Virus record (IMG/VR): IMGVR_UViG_3300046804_003658
Location: 1 to 48,161 of that record
Length of the DNA: 48,161 nt
DNA from: a virus
Reading direction: 5' to 3' (one strand)
The notes beneath the pieces are model-generated. The model ran no database searches. It was not told the origin of the DNA and saw only the letters and a list, made by a program, of their open reading frames with translations. The translations under genes were made by a program, and so were the position numbers. Below are positions 15,495-23,880 of the stretch, in pieces. Every line of letters starts with the position of its first letter. Position 1 is the first letter of the stretch.

Positions 15495-16519
15495 TGTCAG
15501 ACAGTCTGGTTAATCCCAGCAATATCAATTCCAGTTTTCCTTTGGCTGGCCAAAACAATCCCAGCCAAGGATTTCGTGATAATTTTGCAGCTATTAAAAG
15601 TGCTCTTAGCCGAGCTGCTACAGAATTATCAGAACTGCGTGATAATAGCATGTTAAAAAGTGCTGTCGATGGTGTGACCTTTGACAATGATCTCAGTTAC
15701 AACCGCATCACTCGAGCACAGTTGAAAAGTTTTTCAGAAACCTTCTACGACAATGGTTATATCAACTATGTGTTCAATCTGAATTATGCCAATGGCAATT
15801 TCCAAAAAATTGCCACCACAGCACCATTTGTGATCGCTTTTAGCAATTTTCCACCTGGTGCACAAATCGGCAGAGTAATAGTCTGGATCACCTGTACTCA
15901 CGTTGATCATAAAATGGGATTACCGGGCACTGTGTTATACGGCACTAATGCTAATTACATCTCTAATAGAGAAATAACCTTTCCTAGTGTAGGCCATTAT
16001 CTAATAGAATTTCTTAGTGTCAATAACGGACAAAATTACTGGATAATGCCAGTGTCAGGACTAGCTGAATTTGCCGGCACAGGCGGCACAGGAGCAGGGA
16101 CCGGATCATTGACTCTGCCAGTGGCTAGTACCACTGTGTTAGGCGGCGTGAAAATAGATGGTGATACCATTGCAATTAACAATGGTGTTATCAGTGTAGT
16201 CGGTACTCTGAGCAGCGACATACGCCTAAAAGAAAATGTAGAAGTAATCAGTAATGCCTTAGCTATTAACAGAACCCTAAACGGTGTAAGTTTTAGATTT
16301 AAAGACAACCAACAAGACAGCATTGGACTAATTGCACAAGACGTAGAACGTGTATTACCAGAATTAGTTCATGAAAACAGCAAAGGTTATAAAACACTCG
16401 AGTACGCCAACCTAGCAGGAGTATTTGTTGAGTGCATTAAAACTCTGGAAGAAAAAATCCAAACTTTGGAACAAACGGTTAAAGATCTACAAGACAAATT
16501 AGACAGCAGTCAAGGTTGA
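15494..16519 (+). CDS. tail fibre protein with C-terminal S74 intramolecular chaperone
   Basis: 341 residues. The N-terminal part starts with a phage attachment-like block (NSSFPLAGQNNPSQGFRDNF), followed by a beta-rich middle and a Gly/Thr hinge near residue 200. The C-terminus is an S74 chaperone: SSDIRLKEN, then SFRFKD, IGLIAQDVERVLPELV and a coiled coil (ECIKTLEEKIQTLEQ). In this family the chaperone drives trimer folding and is cut off at the Ser-Asp of the SDxRxK motif (Ser241-Asp242), with the Lys (Lys246) as partner. Both residues are present. Confidence 0.88.
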   Translation: MSDSLVNPSNINSSFPLAGQNNPSQGFRDNFAAIKSALSRAATELSELRDNSMLKSAVDGVTFDNDLSYNRITRAQLKSFSETFYDNGYINYVFNLNYANGNFQKIATTAPFVIAFSNFPPGAQIGRVIVWITCTHVDHKMGLPGTVLYGTNANYISNREITFPSVGHYLIEFLSVNNGQNYWIMPVSGLAEFAGTGGTGAGTGSLTLPVASTTVLGGVKIDGDTIAINNGVISVVGTLSSDIRLKENVEVISNALAINRTLNGVSFRFKDNQQDSIGLIAQDVERVLPELVHENSKGYKTLEYANLAGVFVECIKTLEEKIQTLEQTVKDLQDKLDSSQG

Positions 16520-16545
16520 CTCTGTACCAATGATTACGTTATACT
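16516..16545 (+). promoter_or_regulatory. sigma70-type promoter before mazG
   Basis: TTGACT (16516-16521), 18-bp spacer, TATACT (16540-16545), 21 nt before ATG 16566. It overlaps the stop of the fibre gene. Confidence 0.7.
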
Positions 16546-16565
16546 AAAGGCCATTGGAGATCAAC

Positions 16566-17003
16566 ATGGCACAAATCGATTTTAAAGCATATTCGGAATT
16601 CGTTCGTACAGTAACAAGCGAGCCCAGTAAAGACCTTACTACCTTCATGAATCGACTAGATGTCATTGATGGTAATTATGATTTTGTCAACAACCAACAC
16701 GGGCCCGATGTAAACGTGCCATTGATGTTAACTGGTGCCATGGGACTATGCTCAGAAAGCGGCGAACTCATGGAAATTGTAAAGAAAATGGTGTTTCAAG
16801 GCAAACCACTCTCAGCGGAAACGCATTTTCATATGATGCGAGAATTAGGAGATATTATTTGGTATTGGACTAATATGTGTTCTGCTCTCGGTCTAGATCC
16901 AAATCATGTCATAGCTGAAAATGTAAATAAACTTCGTTCACGCTATCCTGGGCAGGAATTTTCAGTTTACTATAGTGAAAATCGGCAACAAGGAGATTTA
17001 TAA
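16566..17003 (+). CDS. mazG: MazG-like nucleoside triphosphate pyrophosphohydrolase
   Basis: 145 residues starting at ATG 16566 behind GGAGA; an in-frame TTG at 16554 is less likely. The MazG/all-alpha NTP-PPase pattern is LTGAMGLCSESGELMEIVKK followed by MMRELGDIIWYWTNMCSALG, giving the metal-binding ExxE and ExxD helices. It hydrolyses NTP/dNTP or ppGpp-like nucleotides; the phage enzyme's substrate cannot be told from sequence. It is the first gene of an early-type operon. Confidence 0.88.
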   Translation: MAQIDFKAYSEFVRTVTSEPSKDLTTFMNRLDVIDGNYDFVNNQHGPDVNVPLMLTGAMGLCSESGELMEIVKKMVFQGKPLSAETHFHMMRELGDIIWYWTNMCSALGLDPNHVIAENVNKLRSRYPGQEFSVYYSENRQQGDL

Positions 17004-17239
17004 TGCATCCATTGGCTCCGGACCTCAGCGGTCTTAGTCTCGACGAACTCAACAAAAAATACAACGAATTAACACAGCGATACATCATGGCTAGTAGATC
17101 AGGCAGTGGCAGTGTGTTAAGTCAGATGGTCATGCTGCTAGACGATTATAGATCTGAGATATCTCGTAGACATCAAAAGATTCTAGACGACACTAGTAAT
17201 AAAAATCCTAATTTTAAAAATATCATTGACATAAAATGA
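17003..17239 (+). CDS. small helical hypothetical protein
   Basis: 78 residues, predicted two helices with a Gly/Ser loop (SRSGSGS). It is adjacent by one-base overlap to mazG and by 4 nt to the next gene. No domain is recognised. This type of small protein is common beside MazG in marine myoviruses. Confidence 0.7.
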   Translation: MHPLAPDLSGLSLDELNKKYNELTQRYIMASRSGSGSVLSQMVMLLDDYRSEISRRHQKILDDTSNKNPNFKNIIDIK

Positions 17240-17751
17240 ATTATGATCAGTATGGTAGGCCTAAAATTGCCAGCAAAGATTTAGTCAACTTGCTGTATCA
17301 ACAACCTGACCTTAGTCTAGCAGACTATTTTGTCGAGGATCCAGAACAATATAATAATAGCGTTAAGTCTTTGCACCTAGACTTTGATTTGTTATCCGCT
17401 TATCAACCATTACAATGCACTCTAGAAGAATTTGATAGTCTGAACCAACGTCGTTGGTACATGCCTGATGAATACAAGAATCTCGATATTGCTGCTTGGT
17501 TACTAGATCAATGCACTACACAAGAACAGTTACAGCGTATAGGCGAAGAATTATTATTGTTTCAAGAACGAAATCTGTTTCCTTTGCTGTGTTATCTTAA
17601 ATATCTAGTAGACACCATGCGAACCAACAACATAGTTTGGGGAGTAGGACGCGGCAGCAGTGTGGCCAGTTACGCACTGTTTCTGTTGGGTGTTCACAGG
17701 ATTGACTCAATGTACTATGATTTGTCAATCAAAGAATTTTTAAAGGACTAG
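17236..17751 (+). CDS. orphan DnaE-like (family C polymerase) fragment
   Basis: 171 residues. The C-terminal 35 residues (GVGRGSSVASYALFLLGV, then DSMYYDLSIKEFL) closely match the GPGRGSAAGSL block of bacterial DNA polymerase III alpha, which binds the incoming nucleotide. The rest is helical. The catalytic Asp motif (PDxD) and the rest of the polymerase are absent, so it cannot polymerise alone. It is an intact reading frame in an operon with the clamp loader, not obvious debris. Confidence 0.72.
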   Translation: MNYDQYGRPKIASKDLVNLLYQQPDLSLADYFVEDPEQYNNSVKSLHLDFDLLSAYQPLQCTLEEFDSLNQRRWYMPDEYKNLDIAAWLLDQCTTQEQLQRIGEELLLFQERNLFPLLCYLKYLVDTMRTNNIVWGVGRGSSVASYALFLLGVHRIDSMYYDLSIKEFLKD

Positions 17752-17753
17752 CT

Positions 17754-18104
17754 ATGAGTAAAATGTACAGAACAGCCATGGGCAAGGCTATTGACATGGA
17801 TCGACTGCGTTTAAGCAATGAAGAAACCATTGCTGTAGGTAACATGAAAGTCAATGCACGAGGTGATGAATTAGGACATGGCGGGCAAGTGGTAAAAAGT
17901 CGTAACGAAGTTATGAACGATTATTATCGTTTACGCACTCCGGTGATGATGCCCGAAACCAAAAAACCTGCGCTGGACGAAGCACAATTGCATGCCCAAA
18001 GTGTGGCTGCAGAAACACAGCGACGCAATCTACGTGGCAATTTAGCTGATCAAGTAATACGTAATCATCAACAAGCCCTAGAGGACTCAGAAGGAACAAA
18101 ATAA
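17754..18104 (+). CDS. conserved T4-like marine phage protein
   Basis: 116 residues with the characteristic N-terminal pattern MYRTAMGKAIDMDRLRLSN, then VGNMKVNARGDELGHGGQ. This pattern is shared by small proteins in many T4-like marine phages, whose function is unknown to me. The C-terminal half is charged and helical. It sits between the DnaE fragment and the co-chaperonin gene. Confidence 0.75.
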   Translation: MSKMYRTAMGKAIDMDRLRLSNEETIAVGNMKVNARGDELGHGGQVVKSRNEVMNDYYRLRTPVMMPETKKPALDEAQLHAQSVAAETQRRNLRGNLADQVIRNHQQALEDSEGTK

Positions 18105-18458
18105 ATGAGTGGCATTTTTATCAATAAAATCAGTCAATTACGAGCTCTACACGATTCGGTATTGATTACCGAAATGAGTTTTAACGAACGTATTAGTGGT
18201 TCTGGAATCATTATTCCAGTAGATGATGGCAAAAACAGTGGAATTAGACCACGTTGGGGACAAGTGTTTGCCATTGGCCCAGAACAACAAGATGTCAAGA
18301 TCGGCCAATGGATTTTGGTGGCACATGGACGCTGGACCAGGGGCATCACCATAGAAAACAGTGACGGTACTCATGTGGTACGCAGAGTAGACAACAATGA
18401 TATCCTTTTAGTCAGTGACACCCAACCTTTGGACGAAACTCTCAGTGACAAAGTCTAA
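18105..18458 (+). CDS. GroES-like co-chaperonin (gp31-type)
   Basis: 117 residues with a GroES beta-barrel pattern: LRALHDSVLI (GroES start), a mobile-loop region around MSFNERISGSGIIIP, WGQVFAIGPE (G-x-V-x-A-x-G), VKIGQWILVAHGRW and a final VDNNDILLV. It would cap host GroEL to fold phage proteins, as T4 gp31 does for the capsid protein. The mobile loop contains SGSGIIIP in place of GGIVL. Confidence 0.85.
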   Translation: MSGIFINKISQLRALHDSVLITEMSFNERISGSGIIIPVDDGKNSGIRPRWGQVFAIGPEQQDVKIGQWILVAHGRWTRGITIENSDGTHVVRRVDNNDILLVSDTQPLDETLSDKV

Positions 18459-18474
18459 GGTCTTAGTGTATAAT
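18445..18474 (+). promoter_or_regulatory. sigma70-type promoter before clamp-loader gene
   Basis: GTGACA (18445-18450), 18-bp spacer, TATAAT (18469-18474), overlapping the end of the co-chaperonin gene; ATG at 18504 behind AAGGAA. Confidence 0.65.
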
Positions 18475-18503
18475 AAATCTAGACACACTACAAGGAACAC
18501 TGC

Positions 18504-19436
18504 ATGTTGGCTAATCAATTATGGGTTGAGAAGTATCGTCCTAGTAAAGTAGATGACTACGTATTTGTTAACGAGGACACTCGGGAACAAGTAGTGCACT
18601 GGATCAACACTGGTAATTTTCCCCATCTCATGCTGCATGGGCCCAGTGGTACAGGCAAAACCACACTGGCTAAATTATTGATCCGAAATCTCGACATCAA
18701 TGATCTTGACATACTGTATGTAAATGGTAGTCAAGAAGGACGTAAAATTGATTGGCTTCGTGAAAAGGTAGAGGGTTTTTGTCAAACCATGCCTTTTGGC
18801 TCATTTAAGGTTATATTAATTGACGAAGCTGACTATCTTAATAAAGAATCAGTGCAGCCAGCCATGCGTAATCTCATGGAAGAATACAGTGATTCAGTTA
18901 GATTTATCATGACCTGTAATTTTCCTCACAAGATTCTACAGCCATTACGCAGTAGGTGTCACGAAATCAAGATAGACAAAACTGATCAGACTGAATACAC
19001 AGCCCGAGCAGCCACAGTCTTAGTTAATGAAAATATTGATTTTGATTTAGACACATTAGATAATTATGTTCGTAGTTGCTATCCTGACCTGCGTAAATGT
19101 CTTATGCAGTTACAGGCAAATAGCACTACCGGTCGATTAATCATGGTAGCAGCCACTGGCACCGCAGACTATCGAGTACGAGCTGTTGAACTATTTAAAC
19201 ATCGTCGTTATAAAGAAGCCAGGCAATTGATCTGTGCAGAAGCTAACCCTAACGAAATGGAAGAACTATTTCGATGGAGCTATGATAATCTAGATCTTTG
19301 GAGTGACATCGAAGAAGGCCAAGACGAAGCTATCTTGATTATCAGACGTAGTTATGTTAATCATGCTAGCTGTGCTGATCCAGAAATCAACATTGCAGCT
19401 ATGTTAATTGAACTTTGTAGCATTGGAAAATCATGA
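18504..19436 (+). CDS. 44: sliding-clamp loader AAA+ subunit gp44
   Basis: 310 residues. It opens and loads the gp45 clamp onto primer-template DNA. Motifs: LWVEKYRP start typical of RFC/gp44, Walker A GPSGTGKTT (46-54), Walker B VILIDEAD (103-110), sensor-1 CN (138-139), and the SRC trans-acting arginine-finger motif (150-152). Length is close to T4 gp44 (319). It overlaps the next gene by 4 nt. Its partner clamp is at 46012. Confidence 0.93.
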   Translation: MLANQLWVEKYRPSKVDDYVFVNEDTREQVVHWINTGNFPHLMLHGPSGTGKTTLAKLLIRNLDINDLDILYVNGSQEGRKIDWLREKVEGFCQTMPFGSFKVILIDEADYLNKESVQPAMRNLMEEYSDSVRFIMTCNFPHKILQPLRSRCHEIKIDKTDQTEYTARAATVLVNENIDFDLDTLDNYVRSCYPDLRKCLMQLQANSTTGRLIMVAATGTADYRVRAVELFKHRRYKEARQLICAEANPNEMEELFRWSYDNLDLWSDIEEGQDEAILIIRRSYVNHASCADPEINIAAMLIELCSIGKS

Positions 19437-19762
19437 GAAATTTATATTTGGTAGCTTATTATTATCAACGTCCTAACAACCCAAGAGTACGTACACAAAT
19501 TCCGGGTTGGATGAAGCAAGAAGGCAATCTTAGTTGGGACGAACAAGTGCAAATGACCACGCGGCTGCGTAACCGAGATCATAGTATGGCTAAAGTTATA
19601 CTCGATCTAGGCAAAAAAACTGTGGTAAAAAATTCATGGGATTCAGGAAAAAGTTTCGATGAATTATTTGAGTACTACAAGAAAAATTATCCTAAGTATA
19701 CCGAAGAACTAGCCACTAAACTATATCCTGATGTTGCTGCTCAACCCACTATAAATACTTGA
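19433..19762 (+). CDS. hypothetical protein following gp44
   Basis: 109 residues beginning MRNLYLVAYYYQRPNNPR, with a segment DHSMAKVILDLGKKTVVKN and an aromatic C-terminal helix. Position after gp44 is where T4 carries gp62, but length and sequence do not resemble it, so no name is given. It overlaps neighbours by 4 nt on one side and 1 nt on the other. Confidence 0.75.
   Translation: MRNLYLVAYYYQRPNNPRVRTQIPGWMKQEGNLSWDEQVQMTTRLRNRDHSMAKVILDLGKKTVVKNSWDSGKSFDELFEYYKKNYPKYTEELATKLYPDVAAQPTINT
19750..19757 (+). promoter_or_regulatory. T4-late-promoter-like TATAAATA
   Basis: TATAAATA sits 4 nt before ATG 19762 and inside the previous gene, the same arrangement and flanking bases as at 9431. 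If used, the message would be leaderless or start inside the next gene. Confidence 0.3.
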
Positions 19763-20007
19763 TGAACCCTGCGTTTGTTAAATCATTAAAACAGAAAAAA
19801 AAGCGTGAGCGTGATCCTAATCTGCCACCGCCGCCAACACTACTAGGACAGGTTAAAGAACTGCGCTTAACACGGGAAAACATTGAGCGTATGGAAATTC
19901 AGATCACAGCTCTGCATCAACGAATGGAATATCTGGAAAGTCGGAATCGCAGGCTAGAAAGCACAGTGGAAGCACTGGAAAATTGGATACGTAATCGTGG
20001 TCGATAA
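19762..20007 (+). CDS. coiled-coil hypothetical protein
   Basis: 81 residues: a basic start (KSLKQKKKRERDP), a Pro run, then a clear heptad coiled coil over residues 30-75 (IERMEIQITALHQRMEYLES). TGATGA overlap with the previous gene. It may be a structural or assembly adaptor; no family is recognised. Confidence 0.7.
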   Translation: MNPAFVKSLKQKKKRERDPNLPPPPTLLGQVKELRLTRENIERMEIQITALHQRMEYLESRNRRLESTVEALENWIRNRGR

Positions 20008-20021
20008 TCAGGAACTGTCAA

Positions 20022-20153
20022 ATGAAAAAATTTCCCAGCTGGTGCTGCCAGCAGTGTGGAGCCCATATTGGTTGGCTAGGACGCTTTTTTAATTTATTAT
20101 TACCCAAGTGGCACCGTTGTAGGGACCACGATCCTCCTAACTTAGGAATTTAA
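20022..20153 (+). CDS. 43-residue Cys/His-rich small protein
   Basis: ATG 20022 follows AGGAA. Cys at 8, 9, 12 and 33 with several His suggest a zinc knuckle (CCQQCG...HRCRDH). It is tightly packed between neighbours. The function is unknown. Confidence 0.6.
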   Translation: MKKFPSWCCQQCGAHIGWLGRFFNLLLPKWHRCRDHDPPNLGI

Positions 20154-20154
20154 A

Positions 20155-20370
20155 ATGCCCTATACTACAGTAGAGGTAGAAGTTAATCTAGATGATTTCA
20201 CCACAGAAGATCTAGTAGAAGAACTAAAACATCGTGACGCTTATCAGCAAGGACTGCCCGACGAGTTTCTTGAACAACTAGCACACATACATCATGCTAG
20301 ACTATGTGGGCAGCCCTGGGAAGACGACCTGGATCGCTTCCTCAAGGATACCTTAGGTCGTGCTATTTAG
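20155..20370 (+). CDS. small acidic hypothetical protein
   Basis: 71 residues, starting TTVEVEVNLDDFTTEDLVEEL, a pattern seen in small phage proteins. It is mostly helical, with AGGAA upstream of ATG. Its stop overlaps the convergent phoH stop by 4 nt. Confidence 0.7.
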   Translation: MPYTTVEVEVNLDDFTTEDLVEELKHRDAYQQGLPDEFLEQLAHIHHARLCGQPWEDDLDRFLKDTLGRAI

Positions 20371-21107
20371 AGTTCTCTGTATAGTTTCAGCACCTCCGTT
20401 ACCACTGGATGACGCTGTACATCGCGCACACCAAAATCCACACTGACTATACGATCGCTGTTGCTGGTCCGTAATCGGTCCATGAAGTCACGCAGGCCAT
20501 TATCGTCGGCGAATCTGCGATCCAATTGCTGTAGATCACCGGTTACTGTGAGTCTGCTACCTTCGCCTAGGCGTGTGAGAACCATTTTCATTTGATTCTG
20601 GGTGGCATTCTGCGCTTCGTCGAATATGACCCAAGCGTGCCTAAAGTTTCTGCCTCTCATATATGCCAGTGGAGCTATCTCTATAATTTGTTCATCTAGC
20701 ATATTAGCGATATCGCGAGTTGTGTAGTACTCGGCTACTACATCCATGATTGGACGAGTCCAAGGTGCCATTTTGGCTGTTAAATCACCGGGTAAGAATC
20801 CATGTTGTTCGTTGTCTACGCCCACTGCTGGACGAGTAATAACTATTCGATTTATCCGTCGTTCTTTAAGTGCTCGAATAGCAGCCATAACAGCTAACAT
20901 GGTTTTTCCTGTGCCTGCCGGTCCGGTGGCAAACACTATCATGCGTTTAGGGTCTTGTAGGTAATCGATATATTCTTCCTGTTTGAGTGTTTTAGGTAGT
21001 AGCACTACCTGTTTGCTGCGCTGTTGAACATAGTCCGTGATTCCAACCACATTGGTCGCATCAAAGCGACGCTCGCGGCTCTGTTGAGCTCGACGTTTTG
21101 CTGACAA
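20367..21107 (-). CDS. phoH: PhoH-like ATPase
   Basis: 246 residues with Walker A GPAGTGKTM (62-70), ITRPAVGVDNEQHGFLPGDL (90-109), Walker B VIFDEAQN (160-167), and VTGDLQQLDR. This is the single-domain PhoH ATPase found in most marine T4-like phages; RNA helicase/RNase-associated roles have been proposed for the family. The start is TTG at 21107, decided by a good AGGAGA 7 nt upstream. It is alone on the minus strand, and no Pho box was found at its start despite its name. Confidence 0.93.
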   Translation of the reverse strand: MSAKRRAQQSRERRFDATNVVGITDYVQQRSKQVVLLPKTLKQEEYIDYLQDPKRMIVFATGPAGTGKTMLAVMAAIRALKERRINRIVITRPAVGVDNEQHGFLPGDLTAKMAPWTRPIMDVVAEYYTTRDIANMLDEQIIEIAPLAYMRGRNFRHAWVIFDEAQNATQNQMKMVLTRLGEGSRLTVTGDLQQLDRRFADDNGLRDFMDRLRTSNSDRIVSVDFGVRDVQRHPVVTEVLKLYREL

Positions 21108-21321
21108 GTCTGATTCTCCTAAAGTGTTAATTTATATGACCTCGAACATTATGTACCGGATTGTACACAACCATATTTACAGACCAAATTCTATATTTTT
21201 TACTAGCAGATTACTTTTAATTTGGCGAGATAAGTATTAGGCTAGCTGAAATATGTCGTACTAGATGCTGCTACCTGGGTTGGTTTACTAAATAAAACTA
21301 AATATATAAAAGAGTTTACCA
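21108..21321 (+). other. divergent intergenic region
   Basis: 214 nt between divergent phoH and the next plus-strand gene, AT-rich, with several TA-rich -10-like strings. No small gene, tRNA or strong hairpin was found. It must hold the promoters of both flanking units, but no clear -35/-10 pair can be assigned. Confidence 0.5.
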
Positions 21322-21867
21322 ATGACCACCGACGTTAAAGACATCATTGACAATACAAAAAATCTCTATATGACCGATAGCGGATTAGAGACCTTGATGG
21401 ACTTTGAACGTGTTATGGATGAGCTAGATGTTTTTGTTTTTTCAAACTGGATAAAAGGCGAACTAGCAGAAGGTCCTATTTACGAAAAGTATTTTGTGAC
21501 CTGTACGTTCATGTGGCCATACAAATTTATGCCCGACCCGCGTGGTGCAGAGCGTTTACTTGATTACAATTGCAGTATACGGTACAAAAAGACCCAACTA
21601 AGTTATCCAGTCACAGTTGATGATCCCGATGACTTTCGCGACGGTACTCACATGCCTAAAATGGTTAAAAAACCAGTGTGGTTAGTGGAAATTGTCATGC
21701 CTAAACAGCTCATGCGGGATATACATAGAGGCAGTATAGAACTAGAAAGCGAAAAAATCGATCTAGAAGACATAGAACAAAGCTACGAAGTAGGCTTAGA
21801 TGACGACGTTTACAAGCAAGACAAAGAACAAACAAATGCACCAGCTATCCCAAACATTCCTCAATGA
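21322..21867 (+). CDS. conserved T4-like phage protein, unknown function
   Basis: 181 residues. Blocks LYMTDSGLETLMDFERVMDE, YFVTCTFMWPYKFMPDPRGA and KPVWLVEIVMPKQLM are characteristic of a conserved pair with the next gene in marine myoviruses. It has an acidic C-terminus. It is likely virion- or assembly-related given how conserved the pair is, but nothing catalytic is visible. Confidence 0.75.
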   Translation: MTTDVKDIIDNTKNLYMTDSGLETLMDFERVMDELDVFVFSNWIKGELAEGPIYEKYFVTCTFMWPYKFMPDPRGAERLLDYNCSIRYKKTQLSYPVTVDDPDDFRDGTHMPKMVKKPVWLVEIVMPKQLMRDIHRGSIELESEKIDLEDIEQSYEVGLDDDVYKQDKEQTNAPAIPNIPQ

Positions 21868-22402
21868 GGGATTAGAAGCAGACGATCTACGTAGACTAGT
21901 AGATCCTCGTGTTACTATTGATGAATATCGTAGCAAAATAGGCAGCGATAGTGCAGTAATGGTATTAACTTTTAAAGTACAAGGATCCGACCCGGCACTA
22001 GATTTGGTTAGTTTTATGGAGAAAGGTTATGATTGGGTTCTGGATGCTGATGCCAGCTCCGGCGAACTTGATGATGGTAGTTACTTGGTTTTTGTTGAAG
22101 CCGATCGAGAGCAGGAATTATTGGACAAATTAATATTAATGTTTCAGGACCTGGAAAATCTAACAGCGATCAAGCTAGAAGATTGGACCATAGTCAATCA
22201 TAAACCCTATGCCGAAGGACATCTTACCAAAGAAGACATGAGTAAAATAATATCTTGGTCGCCTGAAGCCTATGAAGCAGCACATAGAAATTTAAAAAAC
22301 AGCATTGACAGTTTAAAAACAGCAGCCGGGGTTCGAGTAGAAACTCGTGCACCTAAAAATGATTTTACAGAAAGTTTAAGGATCGCAGCCGGTATCCGTT
22401 AA
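21836..22402 (+). CDS. conserved phage protein, partner of preceding gene
   Basis: 188 residues from ATG 21836, overlapping the previous gene by 32 nt; upstream starts would lengthen the overlap. The N-terminus MHQLSQTFLNEGLEAD has an LNE that resembles a prohead-protease site. It is followed by VTIDEYRSKIGSDSAVMVLTF and ALDLVSFMEKGYDWVLDADAS blocks seen in related phages, then a Ser/Lys-rich helix. The function is unknown. Confidence 0.72.
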   Translation: MHQLSQTFLNEGLEADDLRRLVDPRVTIDEYRSKIGSDSAVMVLTFKVQGSDPALDLVSFMEKGYDWVLDADASSGELDDGSYLVFVEADREQELLDKLILMFQDLENLTAIKLEDWTIVNHKPYAEGHLTKEDMSKIISWSPEAYEAAHRNLKNSIDSLKTAAGVRVETRAPKNDFTESLRIAAGIR

Positions 22403-22423
22403 ACTCAAGGAGGCAGTTCAATA

Positions 22424-22966
22424 ATGTGGCAACTTTTCTATATCATTGATTTCTTTCCTGACATACTGTGGCACCTGCTGACTTTAGTCAGCTTTGTAGT
22501 ACTAATTGCCACAGCTATGATTAGGATCATACCATATAGACTACCCATTGGGGTTTTCAGCGCCTTACTATTTTCTTTCTGTATATGGACCGAAGGTGGC
22601 CTAGCCAATGAACAAAAATGGTTGGAAGAAATAGCCAAGTTACAAGAAGCTGTAAAGGCTGCTGAGGAAAAGGCCCGACAAGCCAACAGCCAGATTCAAA
22701 CTGAAATTGTAGAAAAAGAAAAAGTCATAGTCAAGCGCGGAGAAACCATTGTCAAAGAAATTGACAAAATAGTGGAAGTACCCGGACCTGAACGAGTCAA
22801 GGAAGTGACCAAGGACATGAGTGAGGAACAGCGTAAGAAATACGAAGATGAGCTAGCACAATTACGCAAAATGACTTCACAAGAATGTGCATTACCTAAG
22901 CCTTTAATTGATGTACACAATGAAGCTGCAAAGAATCCTGCTGCTACTAAAGGAGAAAAGAAATGA
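22424..22966 (+). CDS. inner-membrane coiled-coil protein, i-spanin-like
   Basis: 180 residues: two TM helices (about 12-32 and 36-55), then a long charged coiled coil (62-150) facing the periplasm. It overlaps the next gene, a lipoprotein, by ATGA and is followed by endolysin and holin genes, which is the classic place for an i-spanin that bridges the inner and outer membranes. The two TM helices are unusual for Rz. Confidence 0.68.
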   Translation: MWQLFYIIDFFPDILWHLLTLVSFVVLIATAMIRIIPYRLPIGVFSALLFSFCIWTEGGLANEQKWLEEIAKLQEAVKAAEEKARQANSQIQTEIVEKEKVIVKRGETIVKEIDKIVEVPGPERVKEVTKDMSEEQRKKYEDELAQLRKMTSQECALPKPLIDVHNEAAKNPAATKGEKK

Positions 22967-23253
22967 GAATCATTGCTATACTCCTTGTAGCTGCTGCCTT
23001 AAGCGGTTGTGGTATGATGACAAAACTTTTACCAGTCATGCCTGAGTTCCCTGAACCCATTAAAGAGTTAACAGAAAAATGCCCTGACCTTAAACAAATC
23101 GAAGGTGACCAAGTTGCCGTCACAGACTTGCTTAAAGCAGTGGTCAACAACTATACCTTGTACTATCAGTGCAGCCTAAAGAACGATGGGTGGAATGACT
23201 GGTACAAGAAACAAAAAGAAATTTATGATGAAGTCAAAAAGAAAGGGAGATAA
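22963..23253 (+). CDS. lipoprotein, o-spanin-like
   Basis: 96 residues with a lipoprotein signal (IAILLVAAALSGC; lipidated Cys16). The mature part has few prolines, a charged helix, and two more Cys. ATGA overlap with the coiled-coil gene and one-base overlap with the endolysin gene. Its spanin role rests on pairing and position. Confidence 0.68.
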   Translation: MRIIAILLVAAALSGCGMMTKLLPVMPEFPEPIKELTEKCPDLKQIEGDQVAVTDLLKAVVNNYTLYYQCSLKNDGWNDWYKKQKEIYDEVKKKGR

Positions 23254-23879
23254 TGAGCGACGAATTTATCCTAACTCGTGATCAGTTGGCACAATTAATT
23301 AAGGGTAATCCTTATATAGATTACTGGCATGACGCTATGCGTCGCTGTTTACCCGATTATGACATTAATAGTCCGCAGCGTGTGGCTGCTTTTGTAGCAC
23401 AATGTGCTCACGAAAGTGGTGGATTTAAATTTCTCAAAGAGAATCTTAAATATCGTGCTGCCAGCTTGGTTAAAGTTTGGCCCAAGTATTTTCCTAACAT
23501 GGATATTGCCAATCGCTATGCTGGCAATGAAGAAATGATTGCTAATCGTGCTTATGCCAATCGTATGGGCAATGGATCAGAAGAATCAGGCGATGGCTGG
23601 CGGTTTTGTGGACGTGGACTAATTCAGCTCACTGGACGTAACAACTATCAAAACTTTGCTGACAGCATTGAAACAGACATCAACGATATTCCGCACTACC
23701 TTGCTACGTTTGAAGGCGCAGTACAATCGGCCTGCTGGTTTTGGGAAACCAACAATCTTAATCAATGGGCCGATAAAGGCGACATGCTGACTTTGACCAA
23801 ACGTATCAATGGCGGCACACTAGGATTAGAAGATCGTAAGAAACATTATGAACACGCCCTGCATGTACTAGGACTTTGA
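23253..23879 (+). CDS. GH19 endolysin (chitinase-like muramidase)
   Basis: 208 residues, one GH19 domain: FVAQCAHESGGF with catalytic Glu54, LKENLKYRA, then FCGRGLIQLTGRNNY and the final WADKGDML...KRINGG. Length is usual for phage GH19 lysins. No signal peptide is present, so release depends on the neighbouring holin. It degrades peptidoglycan glycan strands at lysis. Confidence 0.92.
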   Translation: MSDEFILTRDQLAQLIKGNPYIDYWHDAMRRCLPDYDINSPQRVAAFVAQCAHESGGFKFLKENLKYRAASLVKVWPKYFPNMDIANRYAGNEEMIANRAYANRMGNGSEESGDGWRFCGRGLIQLTGRNNYQNFADSIETDINDIPHYLATFEGAVQSACWFWETNNLNQWADKGDMLTLTKRINGGTLGLEDRKKHYEHALHVLGL

Positions 23880-23880
23880 T

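Noticed and set aside
19433-19762. Clamp-loader small subunit gp62
   Set aside because: Position fits but the length (109) and sequence do not resemble gp62; left unnamed.
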